From: Thiocystis violascens DSM 198
GTDB lineage: Bacteria; Pseudomonadota; Gammaproteobacteria; Chromatiales; Chromatiaceae
Reading direction: 5' to 3'
DNA length: 64,000 bases
Assembly: GCF_000227745.2 (NCBI RefSeq)
Contig: NC_018012.1
Location: forward strand, 3,217,501-3,281,500
Shown here: positions 9,370 to 17,443 of the stretch, piece after piece
How positions within the stretch are numbered: the stretch's first letter is position 1
Layout of the letters: each line of letters opens with the position of its first letter
Position numbers and translations under genes: made by a program
Notes under the pieces: generated by a model
Told to the model about the DNA's origin: nothing
Databases searched by the model: none
The model's input: the letters and a program-made list of their open reading frames with translations, nothing else

Positions 9370-9713
9370 TGAGCGCAGCCTCCCACTGTTGCTCGAGTGT
9401 GCGCGCCACCAGCCGGTGCTCAGGCTCGACCGCCTGGTACTGGTGCGCCGCCCGCTCCGCGTCGTCGTGCGCGCGCTCCAGGCGCTGCTGCCACTCGGCG
9501 TGATGGCGGGCACGCTGCCCTTCGAGATCCTCGGCCACTTGGAGACTGATCTCCAGCGCGGCACCGCTGAGCGATTGGCACAGGGGCGCCCCGTCGTCGA
9601 CGGCCTCGCGGCTGCAGACGTAGCGTCATCCGCTCGCATTGTTGGTGTATTGGGTGGCCATGCGCAGACCACGCGCCCTGACAGCAGTGAGAGACCCTGA
9701 CGAGGTACGCCCC
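9370..9713 (-). pseudogene. Serine recombinase, zinc-ribbon/coiled-coil segment (piece 3)
   Basis: The minus strand reads GVPRQGLSLLSGRVVCA, GLRMATQYTNNASG, an in-frame TGA at 9626-9628, RYVCSREAVDDGAPLCQSLS, then RLERAHDDAERAAHQYQAVE and PEHRLVARTLEQQWEAAL. These are the recombinase zinc-ribbon cysteines and the following coiled coil. A frameshift lies near GRVVCA. It is bounded on the right by IS4-C (imperfect 12-bp target duplication GAGGTACrCCCC) and on the left by the chimeric unit. Confidence 0.75.
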
Positions 9714-9726
9714 CATACGCGCCAAC

Positions 9727-10175
9727 TTAACCGCACCGTTGACTTACTTGTGAGTTCATCATCTGCATGACCCTGGCCGGAAGGGTTTGCAAGCGGCGGC
9801 GGCGCGGACGTTCCTTGAGCACGTCGAGGCAGGTGTCCCAGTGTTCGTCTCGCCAGCGTTGCACCTCGAGAATCCAGCGATCGACCTCTTGGCGAACGAT
9901 GATCAGCAGCCGCCACGGGGTCAGCCGACGGGGCCGGTCCAGCAGGTCGATGCCGCCTGCGGCATGGCGCTGGGCGCGTCGCTCGATGACCAGTGCATAG
10001 AGCAATTTTCCCCGGATCCAGACCTCGCCTAAGCGACTGTTTCGCTGGTTGCGCAGGGCTTCGAGGTCAAGCAAGGTCTTGAGGCGCTTGAACGCCAGTT
10101 CCACTTGCCAGCGGTAGCGGTACAGCGCCAACACCGTGGGGCCATCCAAAGTCTCGGGGGCACGGTGGTGAACAC
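9727..10175 (-). pseudogene. IS4-C transposase, C-terminal part (copy c)
   Basis: Contains the IS4 YREK signature in YRYRWQVELAFKRLK (Y-2-R-3-E-6-K), then RLGEVWIRGKLLYALVIERR and the C-terminal tail PRRRRLQTLPARVMQMMNSQ. The N-terminal portion lies at 11361-12214, beyond the IS4-B insertion that splits the gene after GWVMVFT. Confidence 0.85.
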
Positions 10176-11360
10176 CTCATCACCTATCACATTCTGGCAA
10201 ACTGCCGCTCAGTCGATGTTGAGGTGATTGAGGATCATGGGAAGCGTCAAACGATTGGCTGATGAAGTGGCGTGCGGGCTGCGCGAGGTGCACCCGCGTC
10301 TGCGCAAGACGGTGGTGAGCAAGCTGGCGTTGGCGGTCGGGGCGATGATCGAAGGCCAAACCCCGAACACGGTGGAGTTGGCCAATCTGCTGCCCTTGGA
10401 CACCGAGCGGCAGGACATGCGCGAGCAATGGCTGAGGCGTTTGCTGAAGAATCCGCGGTTGGGTCCGGGAATGGTGATTGAGCCCTTTGCACGAGCGGAG
10501 TTGGCGAAGGCGGCCAGCCATGGTCAGACGGTGTTGTTGAGCCTGGACCAAACCGATTTGGGTGATCGGATGGCGCTGCTGATGGTGGCGTTGCGGGTGG
10601 GTGATCGCGCGATACCGCTGGCGTGGCGGGCTGAGGAAGGGGCGGCCAATCTCGGCTTCGCGGGCCAGCAGGTGGTGTTGGAGCCGCTCCTGGCCTGGCT
10701 GCCGTCCGGGGCGCGCGTGCTGCTATCGGCGGACCGGTTCTATCCGTCGGCGGGCCTGTTCGGGTGGCTCCAAGCCCGGGGCTGGAGCGACCGGCTGCGC
10801 CTGAAGAGCAACGTGCTAACGGATACCGGGCAGGGCGATGAGACGACGACGGGCGCGTTGGCACACGGGGTGACGGAACGTTACTTCACCGGTGTGCGCC
10901 TGTTTGCGCAGGGGGTGATCACGAACCTCGGGATCCTGCACGAGGATGGCCACCCCGAGCCGTGGATCATTGCCATGGACGCCGCCCCGACACGGGCAAG
11001 CGTGCTTGACGACGCTGCTCGCTGGGCCATCGAACCGATGTTCTCCGACGTCAAGGGCCGGGGCTTCGACTTGGAGGATTCGCAACTCCAGCATGCCGAG
11101 CGTTTGGAGCGACTGGTGCTCATCATGGCCTTGGCCATGTACTGGTGTGTTCGCGCCGGCCGAGACGAGGGGCTGAACGATCCGACACCACTCGAAAAAA
11201 AGTCCAGGCGCAGAACGACCCCGCGCATTGGAGCTTCAGGAAACTCTATCGTAGCCTGGTCTCGTGGTTCACGCGCGGCCTGCGCCGTCTGAAGCGGTGC
11301 CTTCAAAACGACCTCCCGTTGCCCGCTTTTCATGCCCGTGAGTAACTGATAGGTGATGAG
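10176..11360 (+). mobile_element. IS4-B copy 1
   Basis: 1185 bp, inverted ends CTCATCACCTATCA/TGATAGGTGATGAG. The target duplication GGTGAACAC is at 10167-10175 and 11361-11369, inside the IS4-C transposase gene. Confidence 0.92.
10237..11292 (+). CDS. IS4-family transposase with -1 frameshift site (IS4-B copy 1)
   Basis: 351 aa in the zero frame from ATG 10237 (TGAGGTG upstream; an in-frame TTG sits at 10228). DDE transposase: SLDQTDLGDRMALLMVAL, LLSADRFYPSAGLFGWL and the R-3-E-6-K core RWAIEPMFSDVK. The canonical slippery heptamer A AAA AAG lies in frame at 11196-11202. Slipping back one base continues as KKVQAQNDPAHWSFRKLYRS to a stop at 11343-11345 (about 369 aa). The zero-frame tail is low-complexity basic, while the -1 tail looks like a normal IS4 C-terminus. 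Programmed frameshifting is therefore likely but unproven. The same sequence is present in the two other copies. Confidence 0.88.
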   Translation: MGSVKRLADEVACGLREVHPRLRKTVVSKLALAVGAMIEGQTPNTVELANLLPLDTERQDMREQWLRRLLKNPRLGPGMVIEPFARAELAKAASHGQTVLLSLDQTDLGDRMALLMVALRVGDRAIPLAWRAEEGAANLGFAGQQVVLEPLLAWLPSGARVLLSADRFYPSAGLFGWLQARGWSDRLRLKSNVLTDTGQGDETTTGALAHGVTERYFTGVRLFAQGVITNLGILHEDGHPEPWIIAMDAAPTRASVLDDAARWAIEPMFSDVKGRGFDLEDSQLQHAERLERLVLIMALAMYWCVRAGRDEGLNDPTPLEKKSRRRTTPRIGASGNSIVAWSRGSRAACAV

Positions 11361-12214
11361 GGTGAACACCATGACCCAGCCGGCCAGAAATAAGGTGGCG
11401 TCACTCGGGGTTCGCCCTTTGCGTTGAGCCGTTTTTCGGCACCGCCGACGGGCGGCTTCCGCCGCCTCGGGCGGGAGACGCACCGCGTGCAGCCAACCCG
11501 GTCCGCTCACCTCCGGCGTGCGCAACCACACCGGCAGACTCAGCGTGTCGCTGGAGTGGGCGCGCAGAGGCGCCGCCACCTCGAGCCGCACCGCAGCAGG
11601 ATCGAGCACGTCTGCATCCCCTCGGCGGACAAACAAGGGCATCGCCGTGGGGTTCAAGCGCACGATCACCCCAACGCCACGCGCGAACAGGTCGAGAATC
11701 ACCCGTGGCTGATTGTAGCCCCGATCCACGAGCACGATGTCTCCTGCCTGCCACGGGTAACGTGTCAGGGTTTCCCCGCCATCCACCCCGGTCACGTCCA
11801 CCGCGTGCACGGTCATCTGGGTTAAATCCAACGCCAAATGCACCCGATAATCCGTTCCCTCGGCGCCCGGGCCTTGCAGCGACGATCCATCGACGATCGG
11901 CAACCGCAATGACGTCAAGGTGCTCTTCGTGGCGGGTAACAGCGTGTGCAGCAGGGTCCGCACGCCCGCAAGCGCTGGTGGATTGCGGTATCGGTGATGC
12001 GTTCCTCCAGCAGCGTAAAGCTTCCGGCAGTCGTTCGCCGTGCCTGATCCAACCCACAAGACAGCATCACCACTTGCAGCAATTGCGCCGGCGTCTTGAG
12101 CTTGCGCGGGCGTGCGAATGCCTTGAACTCACGTGCCATCTTCGCGTATTCGGGTGGCAATTCCTTCAGAAACTCTTCAAACGCGAGATCGATGGGCTGG
12201 GGCGCGCGGAGCAT
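11361..12214 (-). pseudogene. IS4-C transposase, N-terminal part (copy c)
   Basis: Start ATG 12214 (MLRAPQPIDLAFEEFLKEL). It keeps IVDGSSLQGPGAEGTD and DIVLVDRGYNQPRVI. Relative to copy a, a 13-bp deletion near 11952 removes WLKA-encoding sequence and shifts the frame after ACGP, so this copy was already defective independently of the IS4-B insertion. It continues at 9727-10175. Confidence 0.82.
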
Positions 12215-12286
12215 GGCAGCAAAATGCCCAACAAATCGCGCCTCTCCACTGATTTTCAAGGGCTTGCCGGCTATGTTGGCGCGTAT

Positions 12287-12520
12287 GAGGTACACCCCCC
12301 GCTTGAGCCGTGTTCGCGGCAAGTTGGCGCAGATTAGCCTAGTACTGCGTCCAGCTGATATAGGCCGGCAGGCGGTCCTTGAGCAGCACCTCCCACTACT
12401 CCGGGCCAGCGACCGTGCGCCCGGTGGAGGGGCGCACGGGCTGGCGGCGGCGCGGATCCGTGGGGCGGCGACCATCGACGTAGGCGCCGGCATAAATCGG
12501 ATGGTGCAGCAGGTTGCTCA
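12287..12520 (-). pseudogene. Serine recombinase segment (piece 2)
   Basis: The minus strand reads LSNLLHHPIYAGAYVDGRRP, TDPRRRQPVRPSTGRTVAG, WEVLLKDRLPAYISWTQY, then an in-frame TAG near 12339 and ANLRQLAANTAQAGGVP. This is the recombinase domain between the resolvase core and the zinc ribbon. It is continuous with piece 1 once IS5-A copy 3 is removed and with piece 3 once IS4-C is removed. Confidence 0.78.
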
Positions 12521-13714
12521 GAGGGTGTAGACAAAAATAATTGAGCTGCTATTTGTATACCAGTCTACAACTGAGCTGGTGTGCGCTGATGTCGAAAGCT
12601 GGTCGTCCCCCCAAGATTCACGAGGCGGAGCAAGCGGTATTGCGTCAAATTGTCACGGATCGCCCGACCTCCACGCTGTCAGAGATTGCCCGGGAACTCG
12701 CGGCACGGACGGGAATCGAGGCTCATGAAGCAACGATTCGCAAGTCCTTGCGGGAGGCGGGCGTCACGCGCCTCCGGGGCGAGAGTGGTCTCGAGGCGCA
12801 AGCGCGCGCAACGCCGCGTCGGTATGGGTATACGGATGCGCATCGTCGCCACGACCCCGACCAAAGCTACCCAAGTTGTCTGACCGATGCGGAGTGGGAC
12901 TTGGTCGCCGCTCTCTTTGAGATGCCGGGCGGGCGGGGTCAACCGCCCCGCGTGTCGCGCCGGAGCATCCTGGAGGCGTGTTGCTACGTGGTGCGCACGG
13001 GGTGCGCGTGGCGGATGCTGCCGCACGATTTCGCGCCTTGGCAGAATGTCTACAAGACGTTTCGCCGTTGGAGTGCGGCTGGGAAGTTTGAGCAGATGCA
13101 TGATCGACTGCGGGGGCAATGGCGCGAACGCGAGGGGCGTGAGATCGCGCCGACGGCGGCGGTGCTGGATGCGCAATCGACCCGCGGCTCGCCGCAGGGT
13201 GGACCGAGCGGCTTTGATGCGGGCAAGCAGGTCAAGGGGCGCAAGCGCAGCCTGGTGGTCGATACCTTGGGGTTCGTGTTGGCGGTGAGCGTGGTCGCGG
13301 CCAATCTTCAGGACCGCGATGCCGCCTCGGGCGCCGTCGCTGACGCGGCCGCCAAGTACCCCCAGATCAACACGCTGTTTGTCGATAGCGCCTACGCCGG
13401 TCAATTTGCCCAAACCACCGAGCAGACCCACGCGATCCGCGTGGAAGTCGTGCGCCATCCAGCCAACAAAAGCGTTGGCTCCTGGCACGTGGACGGGGCG
13501 CCTGACCGAGTGGTGATCGCCAACGCCGACGGCTTCGTTCCGCTGCCGAAGCGCTGGGTTGTCGAGCGCACCCATGCGTGGAATGAGCGTGCCCGTCGAT
13601 TGATCATGCATCATGACCGTCTGCCAGCGGTCTCCGAAACCTGGGTTTGGCTGGCGGAGGCGCGCATCCTGCTGCGGCGGTTGACCACAACGGTTTGATT
13701 TTGTCTACACCCTC
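12521..13714 (+). mobile_element. IS5-A copy 3
   Basis: 1194 bp, intact ends, TCA duplication at 12518-12520 and 13715-13717. Both flanks are serine recombinase, so this is a genuine single insertion. Confidence 0.95.
12589..13698 (+). CDS. IS5-family transposase (IS5-A copy 3)
   Basis: 369 aa, protein identical to copy 1 (4636-5745) over its full length, with AT-hook-like KAGRPPK, HTH, DUF4096 and DDE residues intact. It is the best-defined insertion of the family: the 3-bp TCA duplication and the recombinase frame on both sides are undisturbed, which fixes the element ends and the TNA target preference. Confidence 0.93.
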   Translation: MSKAGRPPKIHEAEQAVLRQIVTDRPTSTLSEIARELAARTGIEAHEATIRKSLREAGVTRLRGESGLEAQARATPRRYGYTDAHRRHDPDQSYPSCLTDAEWDLVAALFEMPGGRGQPPRVSRRSILEACCYVVRTGCAWRMLPHDFAPWQNVYKTFRRWSAAGKFEQMHDRLRGQWREREGREIAPTAAVLDAQSTRGSPQGGPSGFDAGKQVKGRKRSLVVDTLGFVLAVSVVAANLQDRDAASGAVADAAAKYPQINTLFVDSAYAGQFAQTTEQTHAIRVEVVRHPANKSVGSWHVDGAPDRVVIANADGFVPLPKRWVVERTHAWNERARRLIMHHDRLPAVSETWVWLAEARILLRRLTTTV

Positions 13715-14120
13715 TCAGCGTCACGCGGTTAGGTCGGCGCTATTGCAACTGCCCAGTCTGGGGGCCACTGACCGCCCGATAGGGCTGCTCGAGCTGATGT
13801 GCGACCAGATAATGCAGGACGCCATTGAGCGTACCGCGGCGCGCAAACTGCACGAAGATCGTCTCGATCACCTCACGCGTCTGGGCGTCCGGATCCTTGA
13901 TCACATTCCCCGCCAGATCGCGCAGATAGCCCATGGGCAGCCGCATCTTGATCTCGCCATGGCGCGCCTTCGCCCGCTTGCCCTCGAGCATACGCTGCTT
14001 GAGGATATGCAGCGCGGCCTCTGACATGGTCCACTTCAGCCCCAGCAGCAACCGATCGTTGTCGGTCTGCGGATCATACAGCCCATCGCCATCCCGGATT
14101 AGGGTAATGGGATGGTCCGC
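13715..14120 (-). pseudogene. Serine recombinase, resolvase-core segment (piece 1)
   Basis: The minus strand reads TLIRDGDGLYDPQTDNDRLL, LGLKWTMSEAALHILKQRML, EGKRAKARHGEIKMRLPMGY, NVIKDPDAQTREVIETIFVQ and FARRGTLNGVLHYLVAHQLE. This is the end of the catalytic domain and its long E-helix region in large serine recombinases. The N-terminal catalytic serine region is absent, cut off at about 14120 by the IS110 element. A separate catalytic-domain fragment lies at 20429-20615. Confidence 0.8.
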
Positions 14121-14201
14121 CCCGCTCCTCCAACGAGCCTTCAGCGGGCACAATGAGCGATGAGTTTGAAACATCGTCAACCGAGGTCGCGGAGCAGACC
14201 A

Positions 14202-15263
14202 ATGACAGAGTGTCGCAAAGAGCCTGTTGTCACGATGGGTATCGATCTGGCCAAGAACAGCATGCATCTGTACGGGGTGGATGCGCAGGGGTGCCAAGTG
14301 TTCAGCAAGAAGGTGAGCCGCGGGAAGTTGAGCGCGTTCATGGCGAATCGCCCACCGTGCCTGGTGGCGATGGAGGCGTGCGGGAGCGCGCACCATTGGG
14401 CGCGGGTGTTGCGCGACTTTGGTCATGAGGTGCGGCTGATCGCCCCGCAGTTCGTCAAGCCGTTTGTGAAATCCAACAAAAACGACGCGGTCGATACCGA
14501 GGCGATCTGCGAGGCGGTACAGAGGCCGAACATGTGCTTCGTGGCCGTCAAGACCGTCGAACAGCAAGACCTCCAGGCGATTCATCGGATGCGCAGCCTC
14601 AACGTCGAGCGGCGTACCGCCCAGGTCAACCAGGTGCGCGGTCTGCTGCTGGAGTACGGGGTCGAGATTCCCCAGGGGCGCGCGGCGCTGATGCGGCGCC
14701 TGTCCGAGATTCTCGAAGAGGCCGAGAACGGCTTGAGCAAACGCTTTCGCGCCGAGCTGAATCGCCTGCTTGAGGAGTTGCGCCATCTCGATGAGCAGGT
14801 GGCGCATTTCGACAGCCAGGTTCAGGTCATCGCCCAGAGTGACGAGACCGTCCAGCGGCTGATGACGATCCCCGGCATCGGCGCCCTCGTGGCGACGGCG
14901 TTGCTGGCGGCTGTCGGCGAGGACGTCAGCCTGTTTCGCAACGGTCGCGGCTTAGCCGCCTGGCTCGGGCTGGTCCCGCGGCAGCATTCCACCGGCGGAC
15001 GCGAGCGCCTGCTCGGGATCGGCACGCGCGGCGACGTCTACCTGCGCCAGCTGCTCATCCACGGGGCACGCGCCGTCATGCGCTGGGTCGAGCGCAAGGA
15101 GGATCCTACCAGCCGCTGGGCGACGGCCCTCAAGGCCCGCCGTCACACCAATGTCGCCGTCGTGGCGCTGGCCAACAAGATCGCGCGGGTGGCCTACGCT
15201 GTGATGCGCACCGGCAAGCCCTCTGACCCGGAAGCCGGCAAGCCGCTCCAGGCCGCCGTCTGA
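14202..15263 (+). CDS. IS110-family DEDD transposase/recombinase
   Basis: 353 aa from ATG 14202, chosen because GGAG stands 7 bp upstream; alternatives are 14160 and 14235. N-terminal RuvC-like DEDD domain: MGIDLAKNSMHLYGVDAQG (D), VAMEACGSAHHWA (E), KSNKNDAVDTEAICEA (D, D). C-terminal Transposase_20 part: MTIPGIGALVATALLAAVGE, GRGLAAWLGLVPRQHSTGG, with the serine typical of the family, and YLRQLLIHGARAVMRW. The pattern is IS1111-group. Such enzymes recombine DNA guided by an element-encoded RNA; the candidate region is listed separately. No frame damage, so probably active. Confidence 0.92.
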   Translation: MTECRKEPVVTMGIDLAKNSMHLYGVDAQGCQVFSKKVSRGKLSAFMANRPPCLVAMEACGSAHHWARVLRDFGHEVRLIAPQFVKPFVKSNKNDAVDTEAICEAVQRPNMCFVAVKTVEQQDLQAIHRMRSLNVERRTAQVNQVRGLLLEYGVEIPQGRAALMRRLSEILEEAENGLSKRFRAELNRLLEELRHLDEQVAHFDSQVQVIAQSDETVQRLMTIPGIGALVATALLAAVGEDVSLFRNGRGLAAWLGLVPRQHSTGGRERLLGIGTRGDVYLRQLLIHGARAVMRWVERKEDPTSRWATALKARRHTNVAVVALANKIARVAYAVMRTGKPSDPEAGKPLQAAV

Positions 15264-15380
15264 GACCGGCGAGGCGCGCCCTCAGGCGGGATGAATCGCG
15301 ACCTTCCGGTCGTCGCCACCGACTAACGAGTACCGAACACCACGAGTTGCGAAGCGTGAACATCACTGTGATGGCATGAA
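15264..15380 (+). ncRNA. Candidate guide (bridge/seek) RNA region of the IS1111-like element
   Basis: Non-coding DNA directly after the IS110-family stop codon. In IS1111-group elements the guide RNA is encoded downstream of the transposase gene. Position is the only support: I could not fold it or identify the target and donor loops, and the next IS may have truncated it. Confidence 0.3.
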
Positions 15381-16912
15381 ACTCGATCTTCAAATTTTTC
15401 CTGCTTGACAAAAAGCGCGAAGATGGCTCCTCTTGCCTGAGGAGGGGGCGCTGCCATTTTTTCTGCCCCACTACCCTTTATCGAGCGTTATGTCGACTCC
15501 CTGGATGAAGCGCTGAGGCATCATGCGCCGGGCCGGGGATTGAGCCGTTGCCAGCGTGCCTGGCTGAGGTTCTGCCTGATGGGGGTGCTCCTGACCAATA
15601 CGGTGTGCTGGGCGGCCTTCGAGCGCGCGGGCTTGAGGGTGTATCGACTCGGAGCGTTGTCGTGGATGTTCCGACATACCAAGCTCGTCTGGGAGCGGCT
15701 CTGGGAGGTGAGCGTCGCGGTGGTGCTGGAACAGTACGGGGTTCACGAAGGCATTCTGGCGGCGGACGACAGCGATCAGCGCCGTGCCAAGCGCACGCCC
15801 CGGATTCATCGGGCGCACAAGCTCTGCGACAAGAAGACGGGGGGCTATTTCAACGGGCAAGCCCTGGTGTTTCTGCTGCTGGTGACCTCCACGGTGACCG
15901 TGCCGGTCGGGTTTCGTTTTTCCTGCCCGGATCCCAAGCAAGTGGCTTGGCGCCGGGAAGAGCAGCGATGGAAGCGCTTGAACGTGGCGAAAGCCCAGCG
16001 TCCGCCCTGTCCCCCGGCCGATTCGGCCTATCCGGGCAAGGCCCAGCTCGTGTTGGAGCTGATCCAAACGTTTCGCCAGGCTCATCCTCAGGTGCGCATC
16101 AAGGCGATGTTGGCCGATGCCTTGTACGGAACCCAAGCCTTCATGGACCAGGCCAGCGCCCTGTGCAGCGGAATCCAAACGGTGAGCCAGTTGCGTGGCA
16201 ATCAAAAGGTTCGCTTCCGTGGCCAGGAGCGCCCGCTGACGGCGTTCTTTAGCGCCTACCCGGGCGTCACGCAGCGTATCCGCGTGCGCGGCGGTACCGA
16301 GATCGAGGTCATCGTCAGCAGCGCGCGGGGGCTTGTGTGCGCCCATGGCAAAAAGCGCTTTGTGGTTGCCCTGCGCGACCCCTGCGAAACCGAATTTCGC
16401 GACCTGGTCGCCACTGACTTGAGCTGGCGGACCCTGGACATCGTCCAAGTCGATACTCTGAGGTGGTTAGTCGAAGTGTTTTTGGAGGATTGGAAGCTCA
16501 ATGAAGGGTGGGGGCAACTGGCCAAACAGCCCGACGAAGAGGGGGCAAGCCGAAGCCTGACCCTGAGTCTGCTGCTCGACCACGCCCTCCTCCTTCACCC
16601 CGAGCAACGAACCCGCCTCAATCACCAGGCGCCCGCGTGCACCGTGGGCAGCCTCCGACACCACTGCCAGAGTGAGGCGTTGATGGACATGTTCCGACGG
16701 CTGTTGGCGGCCGAGGATCCCGCCGCACAGTTCGCGCAACTGACAGAAACCATCAAGACCCTGTTTCCTCTGGCCCCGTCGACCAAGCACATGAGTGGGC
16801 GTGACCTGGGGCGGCAAGAACTGACACCCGCGTTACGATACCGCGCCGCAGATGCCTGCGCATAGCGTATCGCCATGGCTAAAGTCGAACTTTAAAAACT
16901 CGAAGATCGAGT
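15381..16912 (+). mobile_element. Unassigned DDE insertion sequence
   Basis: Outer ends ACTCGATCTTC (15381) and GAAGATCGAGT (16902-16912) are inverted, with further similarity inward. About 1532 bp. No clear target duplication. Confidence 0.6.
15540..16865 (+). CDS. DDE transposase, IS4-superfamily-like
   Basis: 441 aa counted from TTG 15540. The open frame extends upstream without ATG/GTG to GCCATTTTTTCTGCCCCA; ATT at 15456 follows a strong GAGGAGG at suitable spacing and would add 28 residues (FSAPLPFIERYVDSLDEAL), so the real start is uncertain. RNase-H-fold transposase motifs: ILAADDSDQRRAKRT, HKLCDKKTGGYFNGQALVFL, VTVPVGFRFSCPDP, IKAMLADALYGTQAF and VDTLRWLVEVFLEDWKLNEG (last acidic residue). 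Related proteins are annotated simply as transposase; I cannot place it in a named IS subgroup. Frame intact. Confidence 0.75.
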   Translation: MSRCQRAWLRFCLMGVLLTNTVCWAAFERAGLRVYRLGALSWMFRHTKLVWERLWEVSVAVVLEQYGVHEGILAADDSDQRRAKRTPRIHRAHKLCDKKTGGYFNGQALVFLLLVTSTVTVPVGFRFSCPDPKQVAWRREEQRWKRLNVAKAQRPPCPPADSAYPGKAQLVLELIQTFRQAHPQVRIKAMLADALYGTQAFMDQASALCSGIQTVSQLRGNQKVRFRGQERPLTAFFSAYPGVTQRIRVRGGTEIEVIVSSARGLVCAHGKKRFVVALRDPCETEFRDLVATDLSWRTLDIVQVDTLRWLVEVFLEDWKLNEGWGQLAKQPDEEGASRSLTLSLLLDHALLLHPEQRTRLNHQAPACTVGSLRHHCQSEALMDMFRRLLAAEDPAAQFAQLTETIKTLFPLAPSTKHMSGRDLGRQELTPALRYRAADACA

Positions 16913-17070
16913 ATTATGGACTTCGCCGCTGGGATCAAATAGGTCAGGGAGATCTCGGACACGGAGAGTTGTGTGTAATGGGACGCCCATTACCCCATTA
17001 AGCAGAATTCAGAAGATGTTGTTCCACGTGGAACACGTCGGAATCGAAAAATTAGCGTGATTTTGATATT
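16913..17070. other. Non-IS remnant carrying a parS-like site
   Basis: 158 bp between the inverted ends of the unassigned DDE element (ends 16912) and the IS1595 element (starts 17071). It encodes nothing obvious and probably represents surviving host chromosome; it contains the palindrome listed next. Confidence 0.5.
17020..17035. promoter_or_regulatory. parS: parS centromere-like site (ParB/Spo0J binding)
   Basis: TGTTCCACGTGGAACA, a perfect 16-bp palindrome identical to the parS sequence reported for Pseudomonas and one base from the Bacillus consensus. ParB binds such sites as a CTP-dependent clamp, nucleating a complex used by ParA and SMC for chromosome segregation. parS sites normally cluster near oriC. 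I noticed no second copy in the window. Confidence 0.8.
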
Positions 17071-17085
17071 GGCTCTTTCTGCGTT

Positions 17086-17443
17086 TTAGATGGCTCTGGT
17101 CAGCAAGGCCGAAAGCATGGGCCGGAGCAGCCCCTGACCGCGCTGACGGACGTTGTGTGTGAACTGAAAAAAGCCCAGGTAGAGCGGCAATTTTTCCTGG
17201 GAGATCCCGCGATGAGGGCGCGGCCAAGAGCGCAACAGTGACCAGAAGCCCTCCATGGTGTTGACATGGACCTCGTGGAAGCCGTCGCCGTCCTCATCAC
17301 GGGCATACTCGCCCAGGCTGTGGCAGACTGTCTGATGACCATAACCCCACTCAGGTAGCCGGGCATCGATGTTGTACTCGTCGGTGTAGACCTGTGTGCC
17401 TGGAGCAATGATCTCTAAAATCAACGGACGAATGGTCTTTTTC
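17086..17443 (-). pseudogene. IS1595 transposase, C-terminal part
   Basis: Reads KKTIRPLILEIIAPGTQVYT, DEYNIDARLPEWGYGHQTVC, HVNTMEGFWSLLRSWPRPHR and LPLYLGFFQFTHNVRQRG, the C-terminal DDE part of ISXO2-like (IS1595) transposases. It is cut at 17443 by IS4-B copy 2. About a dozen residues that should link it to the N-terminal part at 19788-20323 are missing, so a small deletion accompanied the insertions. Confidence 0.82.

Larger units (their letters stand above)
9714..12286 (-). mobile_element. IS4-C copy c, interrupted by IS4-B copy 1
   Basis: Ends CATACGCGCCAAC and GTTGGCGCGTAT. Flanks GAGGTACGCCCC (9702-9713) and GAGGTACACCCC (12287-12298) form a 12-bp duplication with one mismatch. Without the nested element and its duplication the length is about 1379 bp. 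Inserted in the serine-recombinase gene. Confidence 0.8.
14121..15380 (+). mobile_element. IS110-family (IS1111-like) element
   Basis: Intact transposase plus flanking non-coding DNA, about 80 bp upstream and up to 117 bp downstream. Outer limits are inferred from where the recombinase frame ends (about 14120) and where the next element's inverted repeat begins (15381). IS110 elements usually lack target duplications; none is visible. Confidence 0.65.

Noticed and set aside
13740..14807. 355-codon minus ORF spanning the recombinase piece and the IS110 gene
   Set aside because: A chance read-through: its second half is true recombinase sequence, but its first 220 codons are antisense to the IS110 transposase.
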